A stretch of DNA of 36,309 bases, taken from NCBI GenBank assembly GCA_016234535.1, contig JACRBH010000191.1, forward strand, positions 1 to 36,309, in the 5' to 3' direction. Each line of letters starts with the position of its first letter. Position 1 is the first letter of the stretch. Shown here one piece after another: positions 24,755 through 31,922 of this stretch. The notes under the pieces were generated by a model, which did not search any database, had not been told where the DNA came from, and was given only the letters and a program-made list of their open reading frames with translations. Position numbers and translations under genes: made by a program. This stretch comes from Chloroflexota bacterium (lineage in GTDB: Bacteria > Chloroflexota > Anaerolineae > Anaerolineales > Villigracilaceae).

Positions 24755-26155
24755 ATGAACATCACAAAAAACTTCACCCAGCTTGAAAACTTTGGCCACT
24801 CATTGAGCGCGCCCGCCTATCTCGTCCAGCCTAATACAACTGAAGAAATTTACGAGGTTTTTCAACTCGCAAAGAAAAAGGGACTGACCGTCACCGCGCG
24901 CGGCGCCGGACGCAGTTATAACGATGTGGCGCTCACTGGCGGCGGCATTGTTTTGGATATGCGCGGCATGAACACAATTACAGACTGGGATAACTTCACT
25001 GGTCTTATCACCGCACAACCCGGCACAACACTCGAACAACTCTGGCAAAAAGTGGAACCCGATGGCTGGTGGCCGCCCGTCGTTTCCGGTACCATGAAAA
25101 CAACCCTGGGTGGATGTCTCAGCGCGAACATTCACGGTAAAAACAATTTCAAAATGGGAACAATCGGCGAGCATGTTGTGGAGTTCACGGCCATTCTACC
25201 CACAGGCGCAGAGGTGATCTGTTCCCCTAAAAAGAATGCGGATTTGTTCTACTCGATGATCAGCGGACTTGGGATGCTGGGCATCTTTACCTCCATCACA
25301 CTGCAAATGAAGCGCATCCATTCCGGACTTTTGACCGTGGATGCGTTACCGGTGCATAATCTGCACGAACATCTTTCCGCCCTGCTGGGCGGCGCGCCCA
25401 ATAACGACTATATCGTCGGGTGGCTGGATTGCATTGCGGGTGGAAAATCCCTTGGCCGCGGACAAATTCATGCGGCGCGTTATCTGCATGAAGGCGAAGA
25501 TTCAAATCCGCAGGAGACGATGAAGGTCAGCAACCAGATTTTGCCGCCCCGTATTTTTGGCGTCTTCCCAAAATCCCTTTTGCATTATTTCATGGCGCCG
25601 TTCACGAATAACCTTGGGACTTGGGGAGTTAACACCGCGAAATATATTGCTTCATTGCGTAAGCATACCTTCCGCCAATCTCACGCCGCCTTTCATTTTT
25701 TACTCGATTATGTCCCCGATTGGGAATTGATCTACGGCCGCGGCGGGTTGATCCAATACCAATCCTTTGTGCCAAAGGAAACCGCCGAAGCCGCCTGGAC
25801 AGAAGTATTAAAACTCGCGCAAAAAAATAAACTGCCCTCCTATCTTGGCGTGACCAAACGTCACCGCCCCGATAAGTTTTTGCTGACCCATGCTGTGGAT
25901 GGTTTTTCACTCGCGATGGATTTCAAAGTTACCAACAACAACCGCGTTAAATTACACGGAATGTTACAGGAGTTTGATCGCATCGTTTTGCAGGCGGGAG
26001 GTAAATTCTACTTTGCCAAGAATAGCGAAACCACAGCCGCAACCGCGCAAAGTTTTTATGGAAATGAAACCATCGCCAAATTCAAGAAACTGAAAAAACG
26101 CTGCGACCCGAACGGTCTGCTGGAATCGGATCTGTATCGAAGGATATTTGGCTAA
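24755..26155 (+). CDS. FAD-linked oxidase, DprE1-like
   Basis: 466 residues, matching the length of mycobacterial DprE1. FAD-binding (PCMH-type) domain at about 20-190 with ARGAGRSYNDVALTGGG and the DprE1-like SGTMKTTLGGCLSANIHGKN, where the His corresponds to the flavin-proximal His of DprE1. The C-terminal substrate domain includes GGLIQYQSFVP and, near the end, GGKFYFAKNSE, aligning with the catalytic Lys region. DprE1 oxidises decaprenylphosphoryl-ribose at C2, and DprE2 (the SDR upstream) reduces the product. The sugar-lipid in this organism is unknown; arabinan is not expected, so another polyprenyl sugar is likely. No strong ribosome binding site precedes the ATG. Confidence 0.85.
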   Translation: MNITKNFTQLENFGHSLSAPAYLVQPNTTEEIYEVFQLAKKKGLTVTARGAGRSYNDVALTGGGIVLDMRGMNTITDWDNFTGLITAQPGTTLEQLWQKVEPDGWWPPVVSGTMKTTLGGCLSANIHGKNNFKMGTIGEHVVEFTAILPTGAEVICSPKKNADLFYSMISGLGMLGIFTSITLQMKRIHSGLLTVDALPVHNLHEHLSALLGGAPNNDYIVGWLDCIAGGKSLGRGQIHAARYLHEGEDSNPQETMKVSNQILPPRIFGVFPKSLLHYFMAPFTNNLGTWGVNTAKYIASLRKHTFRQSHAAFHFLLDYVPDWELIYGRGGLIQYQSFVPKETAEAAWTEVLKLAQKNKLPSYLGVTKRHRPDKFLLTHAVDGFSLAMDFKVTNNNRVKLHGMLQEFDRIVLQAGGKFYFAKNSETTAATAQSFYGNETIAKFKKLKKRCDPNGLLESDLYRRIFG

Positions 26156-26160
26156 TCAAT

Positions 26161-26187
26161 GTTGGGGCGGGGTAACCCCGCCCCAAC
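26161..26187. repeat. GGGGCGGGGT palindrome, repeat family E, copy 2
   Basis: GTTGGGGCGGGGT and ACCCCGCCCCAAC pair perfectly over 13 bp around one base. It sits directly after the DprE1-like stop codon and before lipB. An ATG just upstream of it creates a false in-frame extension of lipB that reads through the palindrome. Confidence 0.85.
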
Positions 26188-26200
26188 GAAATTTAATGAT

Positions 26201-26920
26201 ATGAACCTTGATGTTATAGACCTTGGTTTGATCGAATACGAAACTGCATGGAAATTGCAGAATGAATATGCGGTGGAGATCGCAGAGGGGAAACGTCCGC
26301 CAACGCTGCTGTTGCTGGAACATCCCCACGTTTATACATTTGGACGAAAAGGTCATGCCGAGAATCTTCTTTGGAATGAAGAGCAATTAAAGCAAAGGAG
26401 AATTTCCGTTCACTGGGTGGATCGCGGCGGTGATGTGACCTATCACGGGCCGGGTCAATTGGTGGGATATCCGCTGTTGCCGCTTGCCCCGATCAGACCT
26501 GACAGGTTTCAGAATGAGTCTTCTGATCTGGAAAACGACCCAGTAAAACCTGTCAGGTCTGATATGGAGGCTGATTATGTTGGTTATGTCCGCAGGTTGG
26601 AGGAAACACTCATCGCGGCGTTAATGCGTCTCGGAATAGAATCAGGCCAAAGGTCAGGGTTGACCGGTGTTTGGATTCAGAAAGAGAAGCCTGCGAAGAT
26701 CGCCGCCATCGGCGTCAAGGTGGATGCCCGAGGAGTGTCGCGTCATGGCTTTGCTTTGAATGTGAATCCAAATATGGAATATTGGAATGGAATTCTTGCC
26801 TGCGGGTTGTCGGAACCTGTTGTGTCGCTGGCCAATTTAATGGACGCCGTTCCTTCGATGGCAAAGGTTAAGGAAGAGGTGGTTAATGCGTTTTACGAAG
26901 TTTTTGGGGCGATTGGATAA
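26201..26920 (+). CDS. lipB: Octanoyltransferase LipB with a repeat-encoded insertion
   Basis: Transfers octanoyl from acyl carrier protein to lipoyl-dependent enzymes. Family motifs: LLLLEHPHVYTFGRKG, WVDRGGDVTYHGPGQLVGYP, TGVWI, KIAAIGVKV with the catalytic Lys, and NGILACGL with the catalytic Cys. The frame opens at 26159, but those 14 codons read through a palindromic repeat; the LipB N terminus begins MNLDVIDLGLIEY at 26201. Residues 98-121 are encoded exactly by a 72-nt family A palindromic repeat (26492-26563), placed between the YPLLPLAP strand and the YVGYVRRLEETLI helix, where normal LipB has only a short loop. The protein is therefore longer than usual (239 aa). All catalytic motifs remain, so it is probably active. 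Confidence 0.95.
   Translation: MNLDVIDLGLIEYETAWKLQNEYAVEIAEGKRPPTLLLLEHPHVYTFGRKGHAENLLWNEEQLKQRRISVHWVDRGGDVTYHGPGQLVGYPLLPLAPIRPDRFQNESSDLENDPVKPVRSDMEADYVGYVRRLEETLIAALMRLGIESGQRSGLTGVWIQKEKPAKIAAIGVKVDARGVSRHGFALNVNPNMEYWNGILACGLSEPVVSLANLMDAVPSMAKVKEEVVNAFYEVFGAIG
26492..26563. repeat. Family A palindromic repeat inserted in frame in lipB (copy 3)
   Basis: ATCAGACCTGACAGGTTT (26492-26509) and AAACCTGTCAGGTCTGAT (26546-26563) are perfect 18-bp inverted arms around a 36-nt centre. The element is 72 nt, exactly 24 codons, and starts on a codon boundary, so it keeps the lipB frame. It encodes 24 mostly charged and polar residues. Confidence 0.92.
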
Positions 26921-26979
26921 AATTCGTCAGGGGAGTTGGGTAAATTATAAATCCCGCCAGTTACACAACTAAATTAAAT

Positions 26980-27018
26980 GATGACCGCCAGGGTGAGGGG
27001 GGCACCCTAGCGGTCATC
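26980..27018. repeat. GATGACCGC palindrome, repeat family F
   Basis: GATGACCGC-C-AGGGTG on the left pairs with CACCCT-A-GCGGTCATC on the right: 15 of 16 positions match, around a G-rich 7-nt loop. It lies 60 nt after lipB and could terminate that transcript, though no T-run follows. The rest of 26921-27115 is AT-rich and holds nothing recognisable. Confidence 0.7.
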
Positions 27019-27115
27019 GATGTCAATATTACTACAATACATAAATACGTCAAGGCTTTTGTATTAGAACTTTCTTAAAATATTTTACGAGTTCAAAACA
27101 AGCGTTTATGTGGTG

Positions 27116-27187
27116 TGCCCCGAGTAGGAATCGGACCTACATCTAAGCCTTAGGAGTGCTTTGTTCTATCCATTGAACTATCGGGGC
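27116..27187 (-). tRNA. tRNA-Arg (anticodon CCT)
   Basis: On the minus strand the acceptor stem GCCCCGA/TCGGGGC is perfect. The D arm is GTTC-AATGGATA-GAAC, the anticodon loop CTCCTAA gives anticodon CCT (decodes AGG), and the T arm is GTAGG-TCCGATT-CCTAC. The last pair of the anticodon stem is an A-G mismatch. CCA is not encoded. The tRNA stands alone, downstream of lipB and convergent with it. Confidence 0.93.
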
Positions 27188-27233
27188 GGACATGCGCATT
27201 ATACCAAAGGATGAATTCCATTCATGAGTGTGG

Positions 27234-27689
27234 TCATTTTTTGCGCTGATTAATTTCCAGCCGCATGGCGGGGAAGGTTTGTTCTTTTTGCGTTTCGAGA
27301 TTCAAAGCGGTGACGATCAAACGACCCTCGGCCCGGACCTCGAATGTAAACTGGATGCGGGGCTTTGCGCGCGGGGCGGGCGCAATCTCGTCAAAAGTAA
27401 AATTGCCGACATTGCGATTTTTCGAAATATGGTCAGACTCACCCTGAACGATATGCACGCTAACCGAACTTTGGTTATCTGTTCCTGTGGAAAAGATTTC
27501 AGTGACGCTGGCGGGCAGGGCGGTCCACCTTGGGATGAGGATGGACGCGACTTCGTTGATGGTTTCGATGCGAAGAGATTCGGTCAACACCACCGTCGCG
27601 ACCTGATTCATGCTCCCGCAATAGGGGCATTTGACCATGCCTGAGGTGGAGTCAAGTGCGGCTCCGCAACTGATGCACTGGAATTCCAT
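27234..27689 (-). CDS. Zinc ribbon fused to a stand-alone Hsp70 substrate-binding (SBD-beta) domain
   Basis: 151 residues. Residues 1-28 are a zinc ribbon with Cys5, Cys8, Cys21 and Cys24 (CISC and CPYC). Residues about 33-140 align along their whole length with the beta substrate-binding domain of DnaK: SLRIETINEVASILIPRWTA matches the LSLGIET-to-LIAKNT segment, then EIFSTGTDNQSSVSVHIVQG, GNFTFDEIAPAPRAKPRIQF and a final GRLIVTALNLETQKEQ. The ATPase domain, the interdomain linker and the helical lid of Hsp70 are all missing. It could hold unfolded peptides without ATP, or bind a partner or nucleic acid through the ribbon. AAAGAG lies before the ATG. The gene follows the MazG-like gene by 9 nt and is almost certainly co-transcribed with it. 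Confidence 0.82.
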   Translation of the reverse strand: MEFQCISCGAALDSTSGMVKCPYCGSMNQVATVVLTESLRIETINEVASILIPRWTALPASVTEIFSTGTDNQSSVSVHIVQGESDHISKNRNVGNFTFDEIAPAPRAKPRIQFTFEVRAEGRLIVTALNLETQKEQTFPAMRLEINQRKK

Positions 27690-27698
27690 CTTGACTCT

Positions 27699-28028
27699 TT
27701 AACGATTATCGCCATCGCCCTGAATTTTTCCGCGTGACTGCCGATCCAACAATTTGGCGATGTTATGTTCCGCGATCTCATCCAGTGACAGGTCAAGCTC
27801 TGTTGCGACCTGTGCGAGATACCAGAGCACGTCGCCCAATTCGGCTTTGAGCGCTTCGTGCGTTTCGGCGCTGATCTCTCCGTTTTTGTCGCGGAAGACT
27901 TTCTTGATCTTGCCCGCTACTTCGCCCGCCTCGTTGACAAGTCCCAGGGTGGGGTAGATGACTCCGTGCCCAATGGCGGGATATTTTGCGGTGGCGCGTG
28001 ATTTTGTTTGGTAGTCGGTGAAGTTCAT
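27699..28028 (-). CDS. MazG-like nucleotide pyrophosphohydrolase
   Basis: 109 residues of the all-alpha NTP pyrophosphohydrolase superfamily, expected to hydrolyse (d)NTPs to monophosphate and pyrophosphate for nucleotide-pool cleaning. Metal-site motifs are GLVNEAGEVAGKIKK (ExxE-type) and ELGDVLWYLAQVA (ExxD). This is the short single-domain form, not the double-domain MazG of Escherichia coli. AAGGAA lies 8 nt before the ATG. Its downstream neighbour, 9 nt away, is the zinc ribbon/SBD-beta protein. Confidence 0.9.
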   Translation of the reverse strand: MNFTDYQTKSRATAKYPAIGHGVIYPTLGLVNEAGEVAGKIKKVFRDKNGEISAETHEALKAELGDVLWYLAQVATELDLSLDEIAEHNIAKLLDRQSRGKIQGDGDNR

Positions 28029-28073
28029 TTGATGATTTCCTTTTTTTATTCTCGAAGATTAGCGCATAAAATA

Positions 28074-28472
28074 CTAAACAAACACAGCTGCTGAAACGCT
28101 GAATTTCTCTGATAGCGCCCGAATCTGTCGGACATTCAATTCGCGTTTGTTGTTTAATATTTCCGAAACCACACCTTGCGAACCAACCTCTGGCAAATCT
28201 GATTGCGTGAGACCATGCTCATCCATTAGAAAACGTAACACCTCTATGCCTGTGGCTTCTGGAATTGGATAATGCTCTTCTTCATACGCATGAACGAGCG
28301 TGCCAAGAGTGTCAAGCAGAGTGTAAAGCGGATGTTTTTCGTTGGTTCCGATTTCATCCAGTAGTTCATTCAAATGTTTTACAGCCGCGTTGTATTCCTT
28401 TTCATTGCGGATGGTAAGCAATGGGCTGATGTTTGCCCAGTAGGTTTGAAGTTGATCAGTTACTAGAGTCAT
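28074..28472 (-). CDS. higA: HigA-type antitoxin
   Basis: 132 residues from the ATG at 28472, which follows AAAGGAG by 8 nt; the frame continues upstream to 28556 only because it overlaps the toxin gene. The N-terminal half (YWANISPLL, YNAAVKHLNELLDEIG) is the toxin-neutralising region common to HigA partners of HigB_toxin proteins. The C-terminal half is an HTH of the Xre type (LMDEHGLTQSDLPEVGSQGVVSEILNNKRELNVRQIRALSEKF). It should bind the toxin and repress the operon through the palindrome at 28763-28783. Its start overlaps the toxin end by 17 nt. Confidence 0.9.
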   Translation of the reverse strand: MTLVTDQLQTYWANISPLLTIRNEKEYNAAVKHLNELLDEIGTNEKHPLYTLLDTLGTLVHAYEEEHYPIPEATGIEVLRFLMDEHGLTQSDLPEVGSQGVVSEILNNKRELNVRQIRALSEKFSVSAAVFV

Positions 28473-28755
28473 TTTTCCAATCTCCTTTGTCATATTCAAC
28501 GTGAGTAAGAACATGACGGATATAAACTTTTCCACGATTAAAGTGAATAGAGACAATTAGCCTATATTTATTGCCGCCAATATTGAAGATGATCCATTGG
28601 TCTACTTTGTCTGCCGAAGGAAATGCGGCGCGCAGTTCTGCAAAACTATTGAAGTCAGTTTTTTGAACGATTTTGAACCAACGCATTAATGCGGTTCGGC
28701 TGTCTGGATGCTTCTCCCAAAAATTGATCAGTGTTTTGCGTGTGATGATATGCAT
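28456..28755 (-). CDS. higB: HigB-type mRNA interferase toxin
   Basis: 99 residues of the HigB_toxin family: MHIITRKTLINFWEKHPDS at the N terminus, then VDQWIIFNIGGNKYRLIVSIHF and YIRHVLTHVEYDKGDWKND near the C terminus. Such toxins are ribosome-dependent endoribonucleases of the RelE fold that cut translated mRNA. Toxin-first order with the antitoxin downstream is the normal higBA arrangement. There is no ribosome binding site; the ATG lies only 7 nt from the operator palindrome, so a leaderless or very short leader transcript is likely. Confidence 0.92.
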   Translation of the reverse strand: MHIITRKTLINFWEKHPDSRTALMRWFKIVQKTDFNSFAELRAAFPSADKVDQWIIFNIGGNKYRLIVSIHFNRGKVYIRHVLTHVEYDKGDWKNDSSN

Positions 28756-28762
28756 AATTTAG

Positions 28763-28783
28763 TTTATCTCAAATTGAGATAAA
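28763..28783 (-). promoter_or_regulatory. higBA operator palindrome
   Basis: TTTATCTCAA-A-TTGAGATAAA is a perfect 10-bp inverted repeat around one base, 7 nt upstream of the higB start. It is the expected binding site for the HigA dimer or the HigBA complex, and must overlap the promoter. Confidence 0.8.
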
Positions 28784-28784
28784 G

Positions 28785-28813
28785 AACAAGGCTGGTTTTC
28801 CGCCAGCCTTGTT
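28785..28813 (-). terminator. Terminator of the LLM oxidoreductase gene
   Basis: AACAAGGCTGG (28785-28795) and CCAGCCTTGTT (28803-28813) form an 11-bp stem with a 7-nt loop, 12 nt beyond the stop at 28825 and followed on the minus strand by CTTTATC. It insulates higBA from the upstream gene. Confidence 0.82.
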
Positions 28814-28824
28814 TGATCTCGGAA

Positions 28825-29823
28825 TTAATTAAACGCCTTCGCCAACTCTCGCCACCACTCATCCTTTTCTTTGGGGACGAAAGGAGTATATAAAGTGATC
28901 CGATCCGCGATTCTAGCAAAGCGTTTTTTCAAGTCATCTGCCAGTTTTTCCTGCGTGGTGACCAGACAAAATTCATTTAGCATCTCATCTGTGATAAGCA
29001 TTGGCATTTCGGCCCACTCGCCTTTTGCCGCGAAACCTGAAAGCTGCTGAGCGGTTTCGCCCCAGCCGTGCATTTCCATCACGGCTTGATAGGATGGCGT
29101 GGATGCGTAGAATGCGATCTGCATCCGCGCGAAACCTTCCTCTTCTGGAGAAGTCGCCACGAATGGGGTCATTGAAACAGTAATATCTTTGCGAGTCCTT
29201 CCGCTTTTTTGCAGGCCGTCTTCAATTGCAGGCAAAAGAACTTCATTCATATATCGCGGACTATTGAACGGGTGCGCGTGGAATCCCTCGCACATTTCAC
29301 CGGCCAGTTTGGCAAGCCCAGTATTTACGCCGGCAATATAAATTGGAATATTGGGATGTTCGATTGCGCCTGGATTAAAGAACGGCGACATCAAAGTCGC
29401 TTTGTAATATTCACCACGGAAATTTAATTTCGTGCCGTTCTGCCAGCAATCCCAAAACGCGCGGATGACCTGAATCTGCTCGCGCAATTTTCCCGTCACT
29501 GATTCGGGCCAGGCCATGCCGAAGCGCCGCTCGATATGCGCCTTGACCTGCGTGCCCAACCCCAAAATGAATCGTCCGCCGGATTGCGCGGACAAATCCC
29601 AGGCAGTGTAGGCTATATTGGCCGGTGAACGCGAAAACGACACGGCAATGGCTGTGCCAAAGCGCAGAGTCTCTGTATGTTCAGCGACCAGCGCACAGGG
29701 CAGAAAAGGATCGTGCTGTGTTTCTTGAGTCCACAGCGCGTCGAATCCAATTTCCTGCGCGGCTTTCGCAATCGCGGGGACATCCTTCAATTGAATGGGT
29801 GGAAGTGCGGCGTCAAATTTCAT
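28825..29823 (-). CDS. Luciferase-like (LLM class, probably F420-dependent) oxidoreductase
   Basis: 332 residues of the bacterial luciferase-like monooxygenase superfamily, TIM-barrel. Seen: MKFDAALPPIQLKDVPAIAKAAQ, then GFDALWTQETQHDPF, FGTAIAVSFSRSPANIAY, LSAQSGGRFILGLGTQVKAH, and NIPIYIAGVNTGL. The sequence is of the type annotated as F420-dependent, with partners in actinobacteria and chloroflexi; FMN use cannot be ruled out, and the substrate is unknown. GAGGAG lies 6 nt before the ATG. A palindromic repeat separates it from the M42 peptidase upstream. Confidence 0.88.
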   Translation of the reverse strand: MKFDAALPPIQLKDVPAIAKAAQEIGFDALWTQETQHDPFLPCALVAEHTETLRFGTAIAVSFSRSPANIAYTAWDLSAQSGGRFILGLGTQVKAHIERRFGMAWPESVTGKLREQIQVIRAFWDCWQNGTKLNFRGEYYKATLMSPFFNPGAIEHPNIPIYIAGVNTGLAKLAGEMCEGFHAHPFNSPRYMNEVLLPAIEDGLQKSGRTRKDITVSMTPFVATSPEEEGFARMQIAFYASTPSYQAVMEMHGWGETAQQLSGFAAKGEWAEMPMLITDEMLNEFCLVTTQEKLADDLKKRFARIADRITLYTPFVPKEKDEWWRELAKAFN

Positions 29824-29844
29824 AATTCTCCTCTTTTGTGGAGT

Positions 29845-29889
29845 CCAAAGTCTCCTGACTTTGGTTGCGAAGTCGGGACGCGAAGCGTC
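29845..29889. repeat. Nested palindromic repeat with CCAAAGTC and GACGC hairpins
   Basis: CCAAAGTC-TCCT-GACTTTGG forms a perfect 8-bp hairpin, followed by GACGC-GAA-GCGTC. Outer bases GGAGT and ACTCC also pair, enclosing both. The composition resembles the hairpins at 32588-32635, so it is probably another of the compound repeats in this genome. It fills the gap between the LLM gene and the M42 peptidase. Confidence 0.65.
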
Positions 29890-29898
29890 ACACTCCCA

Positions 29899-30948
29899 TT
29901 AATTATTCAGCAAATAAGCCATGATCAAATTTGTTGTGGCGTTCAAACCATCCAGGTGGGCGCGCTCGTAATTGTGCGATGCATCGATGCCGGGGCCAAT
30001 GAGGGATAATGCCACATCGCCGCCCGCGCGCCAAAATGCCTCGCCATCCGAACCGTAAAATGGATACACATCCGTTTTGTACGGAATATTATTTTTCTCG
30101 GCCAGCGCGCGCATCTTGTTGTTCAATTCAAAGTGATACGGCCCGCCGCTATCTTTGATGCAAAGCGTAACATGAAATTCATCGGACTCCTGCCCATCGC
30201 CAACGACTGCCATATCCACTGAAATTAATTCCGCGACATCAGATGGGATTCCCGCCGCCGCGCCGTGACCGACCTCTTCATAATTCGATATGAGGAAATA
30301 CACGCTTCGTTCTGGACTTCGGCCTGCTTCTGCCATTGACTTGATCGCCGCTGTGAGATTCGCCACGCAAGCCTTGTCGTCGAGGAAGCGCGAGCGGATG
30401 AATCTGTTCGTCACTTCCACGCGCGGATCGAACGCCACGCAATCGCCGATGTTGATTCCAAGTTCGCGCGTCTCTTTCTCGGAAGTCGTGTACGCATCAA
30501 TGCGGACTTCCATGTGAGCATCATTGCGCGGAGTGTCGCCGCCCGCTCCGCTATAAATATGACCCGAAGCTGTATCAATCAACACCGAGCCGCGAATCTT
30601 TTCACCTTTGGATGTGATGACCCAAACACCTTCCGTTTCGACAGTCGGCCATTGGATTCCACCGATGCGGCTCAACTTCAACCGCCCATTGGATTTGATT
30701 TCCTTGACGACTGCGCCGAGTGTATCTACATGCGCGGTCAATGCAACGGGAGGCAAGTCAGATTTGACTTCCCACTTCGCAACGAGCGCGCCTTTGCGTG
30801 TTCTTGATAATTCCAATTGTTTGTACTTGGATAATTCCTTTTCAACAAACGCGATGGCAGGTTCCGCAAACCCGGTAGGGGATGCGATGTTGAGCAGGTC
30901 AACCAGGAAGGTGGTGAAATACGTTTCGTCAATTTTGGGCAGGGACAT
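29899..30948 (-). CDS. M42 family metallopeptidase (aminopeptidase)
   Basis: 349 residues. Two-metal site motifs: LTAHVDTLGAVV, SRFLDDKACVANL with bridging Asp, SNYEEVGHGAAAG with the catalytic Glu pair, ISVDMAVVGD, and ASHNYERAH for the last His. M42 enzymes are large self-compartmentalising aminopeptidases; the SGHIYSGAGGD and RIGGIQWP segments recall the subgroup found with osmoprotectant (NAGGN) synthesis genes, but no such genes are nearby. AAGGAT lies before the ATG. It follows the Mrr-like gene by 9 nt, an unlikely functional pair. Confidence 0.9.
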   Translation of the reverse strand: MSLPKIDETYFTTFLVDLLNIASPTGFAEPAIAFVEKELSKYKQLELSRTRKGALVAKWEVKSDLPPVALTAHVDTLGAVVKEIKSNGRLKLSRIGGIQWPTVETEGVWVITSKGEKIRGSVLIDTASGHIYSGAGGDTPRNDAHMEVRIDAYTTSEKETRELGINIGDCVAFDPRVEVTNRFIRSRFLDDKACVANLTAAIKSMAEAGRSPERSVYFLISNYEEVGHGAAAGIPSDVAELISVDMAVVGDGQESDEFHVTLCIKDSGGPYHFELNNKMRALAEKNNIPYKTDVYPFYGSDGEAFWRAGGDVALSLIGPGIDASHNYERAHLDGLNATTNLIMAYLLNN

Positions 30949-30957
30949 GATAAATCC

Positions 30958-31863
30958 TTATATTGTGAAATAGTCTGAGTCAATACGCTTAAGTTTGTAA
31001 GATGTTACTTCAGTTACACCTACATTGTAGTCAATCATTAATCCAGCTAACTTTTTTCCATCAATCAATATGACTTTTGAATCAATCTCTGTCACATATC
31101 TTGTTGCTTCAGACGAAAATGATGATGTAGTAATAAAAATACCTTTTCTCGCTCGTTTTCCAGCCAATGCCCCAACAAATTTTTGGATTTCTGGCCGACC
31201 AACACTATTTGCCCACTTTTTTGCTTGAATATAAATTGTGTCCAATCCCAGTTTATCTTCATCAATAATTCCATCAATACCTTCATCGCCCGTTTGTCCC
31301 ACAGCTCGGGCAGCCTCTCTCCTTGACCCGCCATAGCCCATTTCCACGAGTAACTCAACAACCAGGCGTTCAAAAAAAGCTGGAGAGCATCCCATCACAT
31401 TTTCCAATACATCTAATGCAAGATTGTCTCTAATTTCTTGATATGCAAGTTCAAGGTTTTCTTCCGGTGTGCTGCTGTCTCCGATATTTTCAGGTTTCTT
31501 TTTTTCTTCTTTATCGTTTTCTTTTTCTTTAAACTGAATATATTCAGGAAATCTTTTTAGATAATTCATGTCAATACGGCTCGGATTACTTTTTAAAACA
31601 TCTTGTCCCCGCTGTGTTATAGAAAAATATGATCTTCTCGGAATTTCTAACAACTTTGATTTAATTAGGTATGTCCTTGCCCAGCCAATTCGGTTGTAAA
31701 ACTTTGTTTGTTTCCCGCTGGGTAATAATTCATTTATATCAACATCGGTTAATTCGAAATGTTCCGCAAGTTTTTCCAAGGATTCATGACCAGAATGTTC
31801 TTGGCCATCTTCAGCGATTTTTAAAAGGGGAAGCATTATTGATTGGAAGTCTGGGACAGTCAT
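30958..31863 (-). CDS. mrr: Mrr-type restriction endonuclease
   Basis: 301 residues. An N-terminal winged helix (about 5-95, Mrr_N) is followed by a charged linker rich in Lys and Glu (112-135) and a C-terminal PD-(D/E)XK domain (about 160-285). Catalytic-type residues are Asp197 in DEGIDGIID and the QAKKW motif (Gln213, Lys215), with TTSSFSSEA in the next strand. Mrr cleaves DNA carrying modified bases (type IV restriction) and can cause SOS induction under pressure stress. The gene is visibly more AT-rich than its neighbours, which suggests recent acquisition. No methylase is present, consistent with type IV. AAAGGAAC lies before the ATG. Confidence 0.9.
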   Translation of the reverse strand: MTVPDFQSIMLPLLKIAEDGQEHSGHESLEKLAEHFELTDVDINELLPSGKQTKFYNRIGWARTYLIKSKLLEIPRRSYFSITQRGQDVLKSNPSRIDMNYLKRFPEYIQFKEKENDKEEKKKPENIGDSSTPEENLELAYQEIRDNLALDVLENVMGCSPAFFERLVVELLVEMGYGGSRREAARAVGQTGDEGIDGIIDEDKLGLDTIYIQAKKWANSVGRPEIQKFVGALAGKRARKGIFITTSSFSSEATRYVTEIDSKVILIDGKKLAGLMIDYNVGVTEVTSYKLKRIDSDYFTI

Positions 31864-31922
31864 AGTTGTTCCTTTGCGTTCAGTTTTGAACTTTCCAACT
31901 TTTAAACCTTCAAACCTTTAAC

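Noticed and set aside
26159..26200. Longer lipB start giving 14 extra residues
   Set aside because: The extra codons read through a GC-rich palindromic repeat, and the family N terminus begins at the Met at 26201.
27234..27689. Truncated dnaK pseudogene
   Set aside because: The domain boundaries are clean, an intact zinc ribbon with its own start precedes it, there are no internal stops, and it lies in an operon with 9-nt spacing.
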